Assembly (NCBI GenBank): GCA_964586145.1
Contig: CAZPHH010000032.1
Span: forward strand, 1-47,720
Length of the DNA stretch: 47,720 nt
Reading direction: 5' to 3'
DNA from: JAFGJQ01 sp964586145
Lineage (GTDB): Bacteria; Planctomycetota; Phycisphaerae; UBA1845
How positions within the stretch are numbered: the stretch's first letter is position 1; each line of letters opens with the position of its first letter. The notes beneath the pieces are model-generated. The model did not search any database, was not told where the DNA came from, and worked only from the letters and a program-made list of their open reading frames with translations. Shown in pieces: positions 25,837 through 34,549 of the stretch. Made by a program: the position numbers and the translations under genes.

Positions 25837-26985
25837 ATGCCATCCGGTCGTCTGCCCGACCCCCATGGGGGTACGCTTATAACCAGAGTCATCACAAAAG
25901 ATTACAGTGAGGCGCCGGGCGTTCGCATCCGCCTGACGGAGCGCCAGCAGTGCGATCTGGAGCTCATCGCCATCGGCGCCCTGAGCCCGCTGGACGGGTT
26001 CGTCGGCGAGGCGGACTACCACTCTATCTGCGAGAAGATGCGGCTGAGCAGCGGGGTCGTCTGGCCGGCACCGATCACCTGCGCCGTCGACAAGGCCACG
26101 GGCGACCGGATCGGCATCGGAGAAAAGGTGACGCTGCTGGATGACAAGGACCGCACGCTGGGCTGCCTCTCCGTGACGGAGATGTACGCTCACGACAAGG
26201 TGAAGCAGGCGAAGCACGTGTTCCAGACGGAAGACCCCGCTCACCCGGGTGTCAAGGTTTTGATGGCCGAGGGCGACGTGTGCCTGGCCGGGCCTGTGGA
26301 CGTGGTCACTCCCCGTCACGAGGTGGAGTTTCCGGAGTACAACCTGCATCCGGCGCAGACGCGGGCAGAATTTGAGCGCCGCGGCTGGAACACGGTGGTG
26401 GCGTTCCAGACGCGCAACCCGATCCACCGTGCCCACGAGTACCTGACCAAGTGTGCCCAGGAGATATGCGACGGGTTGCTGATCCATCCCCTGGTCGGTC
26501 AGACCCAGCCGGGCGACATCCCGGCTGACGTCCGGATGGAGTGCTACAAGGTCCTCATCGACAACTACTACCACCCGGACCACACGATGCTCAGCGTGCT
26601 GCCGGCCGCCATGCGGTATGCCGGCCCGCGCGAGGCGATTCTGCACGCCATCATGCGGCTGAACTACGGGTGCAGCCACTTCATCGTGGGTCGTGATCAC
26701 GCCGGTGTGGGCAATTACTACGGCACCTACGCGGCGCAGGAGATCTTCGACACGTTGGGGCCGGGAGACCTGGCGATCACGCCTCTGAAGTTCGAGCACG
26801 CCGCCTGGTCCCGCAAGGCCGGCGGCATGGTCAGCGGCAAGACGTTCCCGAAGATTGACGGGGACCAGATCTTCCTGTCGGGCACGAAGGTGCGTGAGAT
26901 GCTCTCGCGGGGCGAGGCGCCGCCGCAGGAGTTCACCCGGCCGGAAGTGGCTGCCATTCTGATTCGCTCCATGCGGCAAGGATAG
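25837..26985 (+). CDS. sat: Sulfate adenylyltransferase (ATP sulfurylase)
   Basis: 382 aa, the single-chain Sat family. It converts sulfate and ATP to APS and pyrophosphate. The active-site motif QTRNPIHRAHE is at 191-201 and GRDHAG at 285-290; LSPLDGFVGEADY and FPEYNLHPAQTR are also typical. There is no fused APS kinase domain. ATG 25837 has a gaagagg site. The same strand continues with an NrnA-type phosphoesterase and a sulfotransferase, so here the enzyme may feed sulfation instead of sulfate respiration; none of the reductase genes (aprBA, dsrAB, cysH) are in the window. Confidence 0.95.
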   Translation: MPSGRLPDPHGGTLITRVITKDYSEAPGVRIRLTERQQCDLELIAIGALSPLDGFVGEADYHSICEKMRLSSGVVWPAPITCAVDKATGDRIGIGEKVTLLDDKDRTLGCLSVTEMYAHDKVKQAKHVFQTEDPAHPGVKVLMAEGDVCLAGPVDVVTPRHEVEFPEYNLHPAQTRAEFERRGWNTVVAFQTRNPIHRAHEYLTKCAQEICDGLLIHPLVGQTQPGDIPADVRMECYKVLIDNYYHPDHTMLSVLPAAMRYAGPREAILHAIMRLNYGCSHFIVGRDHAGVGNYYGTYAAQEIFDTLGPGDLAITPLKFEHAAWSRKAGGMVSGKTFPKIDGDQIFLSGTKVREMLSRGEAPPQEFTRPEVAAILIRSMRQG

Positions 26986-27013
26986 TGGCGTCTTGCGGGC
27001 GTGCGAGAGCGGC

Positions 27014-28030
27014 ATGGCCGCCGGCGACCTGGCGATGAACGTACCGAAGGAACTGATCGAGCACCTGCTTGCCTGGCGAAAGGTCGTGGTCGTCGGCCAC
27101 GTGACGCCGGACGCGGACTGCCTGGGCGCCATGATCGCCCTGGCCCAGGGCTTCGCCGGCCCCGGACGGCGCGACCTGCGCGTGGCCCTGCCGCCCGACT
27201 CCTTGTCCAAGCGTCTGGCGTTTATGATCGAGCAGGCCCGGCCCGCGTTGGCCGAACCGCGCGACTTCGACGAGGCCGACGGATTCGTGGCTCTCGACAC
27301 CGCCAAGATCTCCCGCTGCAACGTGGGGCCGGAGGTTCGCAGCACCTGGGTCGACGGCAAGGTCCTGCTGAACATCGACCACCATGCGTCCAACACCCGC
27401 TTCGGCCGCGTGAACTGGGTGGAGCCGACCGCCGGCAGCACGTCCGAAATGGTCTTTCGTCTCCTGGACGCCGCGGGGCAACCCGTGACGCCGCTGACGG
27501 CGTCGCTTCTGTACGCCGGAATTCTGACCGACTCGGTGGGCTTCACGCTGGGCAACACGACGCCCGGGGCCCTGGAAACCGCGGCAGAGCTCGTCGCGCG
27601 CGGGGCCGACGTCGCCGCCCTCGGCGAGCAGCTCTACCGAAGCCTGACGCCCGCGGAGTTCCAGCTTCTCCAGACCATCTACGGGAATACGCGAATCGTC
27701 GCCGACGGCCGGCTCGCCTACAGCACGGCCGATTACGACGAGATCACCCGCGCCGGCTGCACGGCCGCGGACATCGACGACCAGGTGAACGTGCCCCGGT
27801 CGGTGCGGGGCATTCGCATGGCCCTTCTGCTGACCGAGGGCGTGCGCGGCAGAACGCGGATCAACTTCCGCGGGGAATCCGGCCTGAACGTGCTGGACCT
27901 GGCCAAGGCCATGGGTGGCGGCGGACACGCCGAAGCCGCGGGGACCATTCTCGATCTGCCGCTGAAGGAGGCGGTCCCGCAGGTGCTGGCCCAGGCCACC
28001 GATTACCTCAACGCCCGCGGCAACGGATGA
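27014..28030 (+). CDS. nrnA: DHH-family phosphoesterase, NrnA-like oligoribonuclease/pAp phosphatase
   Basis: 338 aa. DHH core with GHVTPDADCLGA (28-39; usual DGD is DAD), NIDHHASN (Asp122-His123-His124), and a DHHA1 domain with RGESGLNVLDLAKAMGGGGH (His305). The NrnA family degrades 2-5 base RNA fragments and also removes the 3' phosphate from PAP, the by-product of sulfotransferases. The gene lies 28 bases after sat and overlaps the sulfotransferase gene by ATGA, which favours a role in clearing PAP. Start chosen at ATG 27014; ATG 27035 and TTG 26993 are alternatives. Motifs support the family strongly, the preferred substrate is inference. Confidence 0.87.
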   Translation: MAAGDLAMNVPKELIEHLLAWRKVVVVGHVTPDADCLGAMIALAQGFAGPGRRDLRVALPPDSLSKRLAFMIEQARPALAEPRDFDEADGFVALDTAKISRCNVGPEVRSTWVDGKVLLNIDHHASNTRFGRVNWVEPTAGSTSEMVFRLLDAAGQPVTPLTASLLYAGILTDSVGFTLGNTTPGALETAAELVARGADVAALGEQLYRSLTPAEFQLLQTIYGNTRIVADGRLAYSTADYDEITRAGCTAADIDDQVNVPRSVRGIRMALLLTEGVRGRTRINFRGESGLNVLDLAKAMGGGGHAEAAGTILDLPLKEAVPQVLAQATDYLNARGNG

Positions 28031-28632
28031 CCCTCATGACCCAGTCGACCCAGGAATACATCACGATCGTTTCGGGCCTGCCACGCTCGGGCACGTCCAT
28101 GATGATGGCTATGCTGGAGGCGACGGGCTTCGAGATCCTGGCGGACGGAATCCGTACCGCCGACGAGGACAACCCGAAGGGGTACTACGAGTTCGAGCGG
28201 ATCAAGCAGATCAAGACGGACAAGGCCTGGCTGCCGGACGCGAAGGGCAAGGTGGTCAAGGGCATCTCGCAGCTCCTGCTCGACCTGCCGCCGGACTACC
28301 ACTACAAGGTGGTCTTCATGCGGCGAGACCTGAACGAGGTGCTGGCCTCGCAGAAGAAGATGCTCATCCGCCGGGGGACCCTCAAGGAAGGCGTAGCCGA
28401 CGCCGAGATGCGGGCCCTGTTCCTCAAGCATCTCGACCACGTCACGGACTGGCTTCGGCAGCAGAAGAACTTCGACGTGCTGTACGTCAATTACAACAAG
28501 CTTCTGACCGAACCGGACCCGGACATCGTCCGCCTGAATGAGTTCTTCGGCGGCACCCTCGACACGCAGGCCATGCGCGTCGTCATCGACGCGAACCTGT
28601 ATCGGAATCGCAGACCGTCCACACAGCCGTAA
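28027..28632 (+). CDS. Sulfotransferase family protein
   Basis: 201 aa. The N-terminal SGLPRSGTSMMMAML (16-30) is the 5'-phosphosulfate loop that holds PAPS. VVFMRRDLNEVLASQKKMLIRR is the 3'-phosphate binding segment with its Arg. The protein is short for the family but keeps both PAPS-binding elements. It should move a sulfate group from PAPS to a hydroxyl or amine of an acceptor, which cannot be named. Its ATG overlaps the stop of the NrnA-like gene (ATGA), showing close co-expression. It converges on the kinase gene with only 17 bases between the stops. Confidence 0.85.
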   Translation: MTLMTQSTQEYITIVSGLPRSGTSMMMAMLEATGFEILADGIRTADEDNPKGYYEFERIKQIKTDKAWLPDAKGKVVKGISQLLLDLPPDYHYKVVFMRRDLNEVLASQKKMLIRRGTLKEGVADAEMRALFLKHLDHVTDWLRQQKNFDVLYVNYNKLLTEPDPDIVRLNEFFGGTLDTQAMRVVIDANLYRNRRPSTQP

Positions 28633-28649
28633 CGTACCGCGGAAACCGC

Positions 28650-31148
28650 CTATGGCGAGCCGGGTTCAGACGGCACGCCGGCCGGCGCGCTCGTCACGTC
28701 GGGCTCGGTCAGCGTCTCCAGACGCCATCGCGCCAGGTGGTGCTCGTTCATCGGAGTCAGCGGGCCGGCCACCGAGTCCCATTCGACTCCGCTCTGGACG
28801 CATTCGGTGAACCAGGTGCGAGCGGCGTCGCGCTCTCCCGCCAGCAGACAGGCCTCTCCCGCGTAGTAGAACGCCTCGGAGCGGCGGATGGGGTCATCGC
28901 CGGCAATGGCCACGAGCTGCGCGGGCGAAATCTCGCCGGCCAGACACGCGAACACGCGGTCTATCCATCGATCGGGCACGTTCCGCCGGGCCGCCTCGAG
29001 AACCTCGTGGGCCTCCTGCCGCCGACCGTCGCCGCTCAGCAGCACGAAGAGGCGCGCGTCCGAGTACGAAGGAAACCCGCGCAGAATGCGGACCCGCCGC
29101 ATGTCGTCAATCGCCTCGTCCTTGCGGCCCACAATCCAAAGCGCCGTGGCCCGCTGGAAGTACTCCCACATCCCACCGTCAACCGACTTCCCGAGCTGCA
29201 GCGCCTTCGTGTAGTCCTCCACGGCCTCATGGTACCTTCCGATGTGCCGGTGGAGATGAGCGCGGCTTCGATACAAGGATCGGTCGCACGGATTCAGGGC
29301 GACCAGCCGATCGTATTGCTCCAGGGCCGCGTGCGCATCACCCTTCAGGGTGAGCACGTCGCCCTTGAACCGCAGCCAGACGAGAGGGCTCCCTCCGGAA
29401 GCCAGAAAGTGGTCGGCTGCGCGAAGGCCGTCATCCAGCCGGCCGGTGTGCATGGCAAGCTGGGCAAGCCTGTGCCAGGCAAAAGCATGGGCCGGATCAC
29501 GCTGAGTCGCCACCGCCGTCGCGTCAAAGGCCCGCTCCAGGCTCAGCGTGGTCAGCGATCGCAGGTACCAGTCCTCCGCCGTGTCCGCCCCGCGCGATCC
29601 CGGCACCGCCCTTAACTCGGCCGCCCGCTGGGTGAATCCGGTCGAGTCGTACATCTCGGCAAGCAGCTCACGGCAGTCCCACCGCTCCGGGTCGCCGGCC
29701 AGAGCGGACTCCAGGTAGGTCAGTGCGGCATATCGGGACTGCGGCTGCGAGAACTGAGCCTGGGCCCACACCAACGGAATCTCACGAAGCTCCGGATAGT
29801 CGACGGCCACTCGTTCCAGACCCGTCAGTGCGCCCTCGGGCTTACCCTGGTCCACGCCCTGCTGCATGTGCAACAGCTTCATGCGGGCGTCGGGCAGCCC
29901 GCGCCGTCGAGCCTGTTCAGCGGATTCGCGGCTCCACCAAGTTCCCCCCCAGATTCCTACGACGGCCATCGCAGCCGCGACGCAGCCGGCGGCGATTCTC
30001 CAGCGGTGCTTGAGCACCTTCTTGCGGGCCACGTAGAAGCGGCTGGTGCGCCGGGCGACAATCGGCTCACCCTCCAGGTAGCGGTGAAGATCCTCGCCCA
30101 AGTCGCGGGCCGTCGCATAGCGGCGAGCCGGTTCCCTCTCGATGGCTTTCAGAATGATCGTTTCCAGTTCACGATCGATGCCGGCGCAGACGTCTGACGG
30201 ACGACGTGGCGGTTCCTCAGCGATCCGGCGGATCACTTCCGAGGCTTCCCCGGCCACGTCGAACGGAAGCCCTCCCGCGACGGCTTCAAAGAGCATCACG
30301 CCCAGCGCGTACACGTCGGTCCGGACGCCGACGGCCTCTGCCAGGCCCGTCGCCTGTTCCGGAGCCAGGTAGGGCAGCGTGCCCATCGGCTGCCCGGGCA
30401 TGGATATCACCGTCGTCCGTATCGCGGCAGCCCCGGCTTCGTCTATCGCTTTGGCCAGTCCGAAGTCCAGGATGTGCGGCCTGCCCTCCGCGTCGATCAG
30501 CACGTTGGCCGGCTTGAGATCCCGATGGATGACGCCCTGTTCGTGCGCGTATTGAACCCCCTCGCAGATCTGCACGAAGATCGCCAGAATCTCCCGCTGG
30601 TCCGGGCGGGTCTCCGCGATGTAACGCTGCAGGGTCACGCCCTTCACGAAGTCCATCGCGTAGTAGGCCAGTCCTGCTGCGTCGCCACTCTCCAGCACTC
30701 GGACGATCGCCGAATGCTCCAGCCGGGCGGCCAACTCGATCTCTCGCTGGAATCGTTTCAGGGCCGCGGGGGCCGCGAACGGCCCGCCGGGAAGCGTCTT
30801 GATGGCCACGGTGCGCTTCGTGGAAAGCTGGCGGGCCTCGTACACGATCCCCATCCCGCCCCGGTCAATCTCGCTTGTGAGGGTGTAGCCGGGAATCTCG
30901 GGCAACGGCACGCCCGTCGGTGCGAACGCCATTTCCGTTGCCGGCGGCGTGGCCGTCTCCCGAACCCGGTCCAGGATCGCCAGACCCTCCAGATACGGGC
31001 GCAACGCCTCCGCCATGTCCGCGTGCTCGGCCGCGAAATCCTGCGGCGTCAGGACCTCGCCGGACCGCCGCCGCTCGACGAACTCCTCGACGAGGCTTGT
31101 GATCCGCTCATCCGGGCCGCCGATTTGACTGTCTGACGAGTGTTTCAC
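28650..31148 (-). CDS. Membrane-anchored Ser/Thr protein kinase with TPR-like C-terminal domain
   Basis: 832 aa, GTG start at 31148. A 60-residue helical N-terminal region is followed by a Hanks-type kinase domain (about 88-365): glycine loop DRGGMGIVYEA, VAIK (Lys117), VIHRDLKPAN (catalytic Asp210), ILDFG (228-230) and APEQATG. One transmembrane helix lies at about 382-402, so the C-terminal 430 residues are outside the cytoplasm; these are helical TPR-like repeats (LAGDPERWDCRELLAEMYD, HRHIGRYHEAVEDYTKALQLG). The gene is divergent from an ECF sigma factor 172 bases away, a pairing common in planctomycetes. It should phosphorylate cytoplasmic targets in response to an external signal read by the TPR part. 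Confidence 0.92.
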   Translation of the reverse strand: MKHSSDSQIGGPDERITSLVEEFVERRRSGEVLTPQDFAAEHADMAEALRPYLEGLAILDRVRETATPPATEMAFAPTGVPLPEIPGYTLTSEIDRGGMGIVYEARQLSTKRTVAIKTLPGGPFAAPAALKRFQREIELAARLEHSAIVRVLESGDAAGLAYYAMDFVKGVTLQRYIAETRPDQREILAIFVQICEGVQYAHEQGVIHRDLKPANVLIDAEGRPHILDFGLAKAIDEAGAAAIRTTVISMPGQPMGTLPYLAPEQATGLAEAVGVRTDVYALGVMLFEAVAGGLPFDVAGEASEVIRRIAEEPPRRPSDVCAGIDRELETIILKAIEREPARRYATARDLGEDLHRYLEGEPIVARRTSRFYVARKKVLKHRWRIAAGCVAAAMAVVGIWGGTWWSRESAEQARRRGLPDARMKLLHMQQGVDQGKPEGALTGLERVAVDYPELREIPLVWAQAQFSQPQSRYAALTYLESALAGDPERWDCRELLAEMYDSTGFTQRAAELRAVPGSRGADTAEDWYLRSLTTLSLERAFDATAVATQRDPAHAFAWHRLAQLAMHTGRLDDGLRAADHFLASGGSPLVWLRFKGDVLTLKGDAHAALEQYDRLVALNPCDRSLYRSRAHLHRHIGRYHEAVEDYTKALQLGKSVDGGMWEYFQRATALWIVGRKDEAIDDMRRVRILRGFPSYSDARLFVLLSGDGRRQEAHEVLEAARRNVPDRWIDRVFACLAGEISPAQLVAIAGDDPIRRSEAFYYAGEACLLAGERDAARTWFTECVQSGVEWDSVAGPLTPMNEHHLARWRLETLTEPDVTSAPAGVPSEPGSP

Positions 31149-31237
31149 GGTCGCCGCTCCGCACGGACCTGCCCCCCACCGGCGCCCGCCCAGAGGGCCA
31201 CCTTTACCAGTTTACACGGACCGCCCCCCCAGAACCA

Positions 31238-31266
31238 TTGGCTCGACACGATGCCAGCAGTAGAAT
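31238..31266 (+). promoter_or_regulatory. Candidate promoter of the ECF sigma-aat-maf operon
   Basis: TTGGCT (31238-31243), 17-base spacer, TAGAAT (31261-31266; 5 of 6). Predicted start near 31273, 48 bases before the sigma ATG. Confidence 0.45.
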
Positions 31267-31320
31267 GCAGACCGCTCATGGCAGTTCAGTGCAGCTTTAC
31301 CCGGAGACGGCGGCTTCACC

Positions 31321-31950
31321 ATGGAGCAAGCCTCTCAACTACAAGCGTGGGTTGACGCGGCCCGCCACGGTGACCAGACGGCCGTCACCAAGCTGCTGGC
31401 CGTTTTGCATCCTCAACTGCACGCGCGGGCCGAGGCCCGCATGGACGGCGCGATGCGGTCTCGCTTCGAGCCGGAGGACGTTCTTCAGCACGTGTATCTC
31501 CAGGTCTTCCGCCAGATCGACCATTTCCAGGGTGCCGACCCCGATTCCTTCCTGAGCTGGGCGCTCACCATCCTTGACCACAAGCTGATTGACGCGTGGC
31601 GGGCGTGTCACCGCCAGGCCCGGGACGTAGCACGCGAGTGCAATGCGATCTGCGGGGGCCGCGCCGATTCCTACTGGAACCTGCTGGATCAGGTTTGTGC
31701 GGAGTCGTGTACACCCAGCCGCATTATCCGCAGGGATGAGGCGATTGACGCGCTGGCGGTGTGCGTTGCGAAGCTGCCCGATGCGCATCGCCGGGTGATC
31801 CAGTTGCGATTCCTGGAGGGCCTGCCCGTCGCGGACGTCGCCGCCCGCCTGAACACAACCCCGGCTGCCGTCCACGCTGCCACGCGGCGGGCCCTCAACG
31901 AGTTGCGGCGGTCGATGGATCGACTGGGCGAGTTCACCCAGGGCGGCTGA
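31321..31950 (+). CDS. ECF-type RNA polymerase sigma factor
   Basis: 209 aa. Region 2 is RSRFEPEDVLQHVYLQVFRQIDHFQGADPDSFLSWALTI read within residues 42-82, and region 4 is LPDAHRRVIQLRFLEGLPVADVAARLNTTPAAVHAATRRALNELRR near the C-terminus. The RFEPEDVLQ form of region 2 is typical of the planctomycete ECF groups often encoded beside Ser/Thr kinases. No anti-sigma gene is present; the divergent kinase may take that regulatory role. The stop is 14 bases before aat, so they are probably one transcript. Confidence 0.92.
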   Translation: MEQASQLQAWVDAARHGDQTAVTKLLAVLHPQLHARAEARMDGAMRSRFEPEDVLQHVYLQVFRQIDHFQGADPDSFLSWALTILDHKLIDAWRACHRQARDVARECNAICGGRADSYWNLLDQVCAESCTPSRIIRRDEAIDALAVCVAKLPDAHRRVIQLRFLEGLPVADVAARLNTTPAAVHAATRRALNELRRSMDRLGEFTQGG

Positions 31951-31964
31951 GGGTTTACATCGAC

Positions 31965-32615
31965 ATGGCCGCGGGGCAGAATCCGGACCGCATGCGAGCG
32001 GACCTCGAACCGGAGTTGCTGCTGAGCGCCTACGCGAACGGCATTTTCCCAATGGCCGACGAGGACGGCGATATCTACTGGTACTCGCCCGATCCGCGGG
32101 CCGTCATTCCGGTCGAGACGTTCAGGGCCTCCCGATCCCTGCGCAGGGTCTGCCGACGGCAGGTCTACTCCGTGGTGATCGACCGGGATTTTTCTGCGGT
32201 CATCCGCGCGTGCGCACATCGCCCGGAGGGGACCTGGATCTCCAGCGACATCATCGAGGCCTACTCCGGGTTGCACGAGCTGGGGTTTGCGCATAGCGTG
32301 GAGGCCCGGGAGGGCGGACCGCAGGGCGCCCTGGTCGGCGGGCTGTACGGCGTGGCCATCCAGGGCGCGTTTTTCGGGGAGTCCATGTTTCACCGTCAGA
32401 CGGACGCGTCCAAGGTCGCCCTGGTGCATCTGGTGGAACGAATGAAGGCCCGCAACATGCGGCTTCTGGACGTGCAGTTCATGACGGACCATCTACGGAG
32501 CCTGGGCGCCGTCGAGATTCCCCGCCGGCAGTACCTGGCGCGGCTGGAGGCCGCCCTGCGCCAGCCATGCACGTTTGCTGACCCGCGCGAGGTCGCTCCG
32601 GAGAACTCTGAGTGA
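31965..32615 (+). CDS. aat: Leucyl/phenylalanyl-tRNA--protein transferase
   Basis: 216 aa, complete Aat. Motifs: ANGIFPMADEDGDIYWYSPDPR, GTWISSDIIEAY, GGLYGVAIQGAFFGESMF and LLDVQFMTDHLRSLGA. It adds Leu or Phe from charged tRNA to proteins with N-terminal Arg or Lys, marking them for ClpS/ClpAP breakdown. Start at ATG 31965, 14 bases after the sigma gene; ATG 31992 is an alternative. It overlaps the next gene by four bases (GTGA). Placement between an ECF sigma factor and a Maf-type gene is unusual for aat. Confidence 0.95.
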   Translation: MAAGQNPDRMRADLEPELLLSAYANGIFPMADEDGDIYWYSPDPRAVIPVETFRASRSLRRVCRRQVYSVVIDRDFSAVIRACAHRPEGTWISSDIIEAYSGLHELGFAHSVEAREGGPQGALVGGLYGVAIQGAFFGESMFHRQTDASKVALVHLVERMKARNMRLLDVQFMTDHLRSLGAVEIPRRQYLARLEAALRQPCTFADPREVAPENSE

Positions 32616-34549
32616 GCACGGCCCCGCCTCAGACGACTGCCCCACCCGCCGACGTGTTCCTCCGGAACATGGCCGCCCTGTGGCGCGTGGATCCGGCGCT
32701 TGCCCGCCGGATTGACGCCGTCATGGATGACCAGCGGCTGCCGGTCGAACCGACGCGGTCCGGTCACTGGACGGCCAAGGTCACCCTGCGGGAAGGCCGG
32801 TCGAGTTACCTGCACTCCCGGTACGATCCCGCCGCGGACGCGGCCAAACTGCTGGCCGAGGTCGATTTCGACGCTCACTCCTGCTACCTGATTCACGGTT
32901 TCGGCTTGGGATACCACGTGCGGGCCGTCCACGAGCGGATCAGGGGTGACGCCATCCTCGTGGTCTTCGAGCCGTCCGTGCCGGTGCTGGCCACCGCCTT
33001 CGCCTGCGTCGACCTGGTCGACGTGATCGCGTCGCAGCGGCTGATCATCCTGACGAACGCGGACAAGGCCGAAGTCCACGAACGACTCCGGCCCCACGCG
33101 CCCCTCATCATGCTCGGCGTCCACATCATCCTGCATCCGCCGTCCCAGCAGATTGCCGGGCCGTTCCATTCCGCCGCCCGCACCCTGTTCATGGAGTACG
33201 TGGCCTACTCCCGCGTCTCGATCATCACGCTCGTCACAAACGCGCAGATTACCTGCCGCAACGTCGCCAACAATTTGCCCGCCTACGTGGCCACTCCGGC
33301 CCTGGACATTGTGCGGAATCGATTCGCCGGCTTTCCGGCCATCGTGGTTGCGGCAGGCCCGTCGCTGCGCAAGAACATCGACCAACTGCCCGCCGCGCGC
33401 GGCCGGGCCGTTCTCATCGCGGTGCAAACCATCTATCCCATGCTGCGTCAGCGCGGCATCGTCCCGGACTTCGTCGTGAGCCTGGATTACCACGAGGTTT
33501 CCCGGCAGTACTTCGAGGGAATCGAGCCGTCCGGCGACGTGCATCTGGTGGCCGAACCCAAGGCGACGTGGCACGTCATCGACGCGTTCCGCGGCCCGAC
33601 CTCGCTGTTGGACAACGCCTTCGCGCGGCTGCTGCTGGGAGACGCCCTGGCCGCCCGCGACGGGCTGCCGGCCGGCGCCACCGTGGCGCACCTGGCGTTC
33701 TACCTCGCGCGCTACATGGGGTGCGGCCCCGTTTTGTTCATCGGGCAGGACCTGGCGTACACCGGCCACGTATACTACATCCCCGGCGTCGAAATGCACC
33801 AGACCTGGCGAAGCGAGTTCAACCGCTTCAACACGATCGAAATGAAGGAATGGGACCGGCTGGCCCGCAACCGTGAGATGCTCCGCAAGGTCCAGGACAC
33901 GGACGGGCGCGACGTCTACACTGACGAGCTGCTTTTCACATATCTCGAGCAGTTTGAGAAGGACTTCGTGGGATGCCCCGTGCCGCTGATCGATGCCACC
34001 GAGGGCGGCGTGCATATCCGTGGCACCGAGGCCATGCCCCTGCATGCGGCGATGGAACGGTTCTGCAGCACACCCATCCCGCCGGAGCGATTCGCCTACC
34101 GCCGGACGACGACGTGGTTCGACCCCTCACGCCTCCAGGCCGGCCGGGACGAAGTCGCACGGCGTCTGGAGGAAGTTGAGACCGTGCGGGACATCTGCGA
34201 CGAAATGACCGGGCTGCTGGAAGAGCTCAAGACCTTGACCGACCACCCGGACCGGTTCAACCGCCGCCTGACCCGCGTGGATGAGCTGCGTGTGCTGCTG
34301 CGCTCGGCGGATCGGGCCTACCGCATCATCACGTCGGCGACGCAGCTCGGCGAGCTGCGCCGTTTCAAGGCCGACCGGGAGATCCGGGCGGCGGCCGGGG
34401 ACTCGGAAGCTCAGAGGACCCTCAAGCAGCTCGACCGCGACATGGACGTGGTCCGTAGCGTGCGGGAGGGCGTGGATATCGTGAAGGACATGCTCCAAGG
34501 CGCTCTCGATCGATTCGACCGCGTGCTGGCGGAAGGGAAAATCGCGTGA
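32612..34549 (+). CDS. Maf/DUF115 (MptE-like) glycan-transfer protein
   Basis: 645 aa, GTG start overlapping the aat stop (GTGA). The central DUF115 domain reads ALDIVRNRFAGFPAIVVAAGPSLRKNI, IVPDFVVSLDYHE and GCGPVLFIGQDLAYT, the nucleotide-sugar-binding Rossmann core shared with motility-associated factors (Maf) and MptE. The N-terminal part (SYLIHGFGLGYH, LVVFEPSV) fits the Maf N-domain and the C-terminal 150 residues are helical, ending in a likely coiled coil. Maf proteins attach nonulosonic acids such as pseudaminic or legionaminic acid to flagellin or surface proteins. No flagellin or nonulosonate synthesis gene is in the window, so the acceptor is unknown. It overlaps the next gene by four bases. 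Confidence 0.88.
   Translation: MSTAPPQTTAPPADVFLRNMAALWRVDPALARRIDAVMDDQRLPVEPTRSGHWTAKVTLREGRSSYLHSRYDPAADAAKLLAEVDFDAHSCYLIHGFGLGYHVRAVHERIRGDAILVVFEPSVPVLATAFACVDLVDVIASQRLIILTNADKAEVHERLRPHAPLIMLGVHIILHPPSQQIAGPFHSAARTLFMEYVAYSRVSIITLVTNAQITCRNVANNLPAYVATPALDIVRNRFAGFPAIVVAAGPSLRKNIDQLPAARGRAVLIAVQTIYPMLRQRGIVPDFVVSLDYHEVSRQYFEGIEPSGDVHLVAEPKATWHVIDAFRGPTSLLDNAFARLLLGDALAARDGLPAGATVAHLAFYLARYMGCGPVLFIGQDLAYTGHVYYIPGVEMHQTWRSEFNRFNTIEMKEWDRLARNREMLRKVQDTDGRDVYTDELLFTYLEQFEKDFVGCPVPLIDATEGGVHIRGTEAMPLHAAMERFCSTPIPPERFAYRRTTTWFDPSRLQAGRDEVARRLEEVETVRDICDEMTGLLEELKTLTDHPDRFNRRLTRVDELRVLLRSADRAYRIITSATQLGELRRFKADREIRAAAGDSEAQRTLKQLDRDMDVVRSVREGVDIVKDMLQGALDRFDRVLAEGKIA

Noticed and set aside
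25837..26985. Sat as part of dissimilatory sulfate reduction
   Set aside because: No aprBA, dsrAB, qmo or pyrophosphatase genes nearby; the neighbours point to sulfation.
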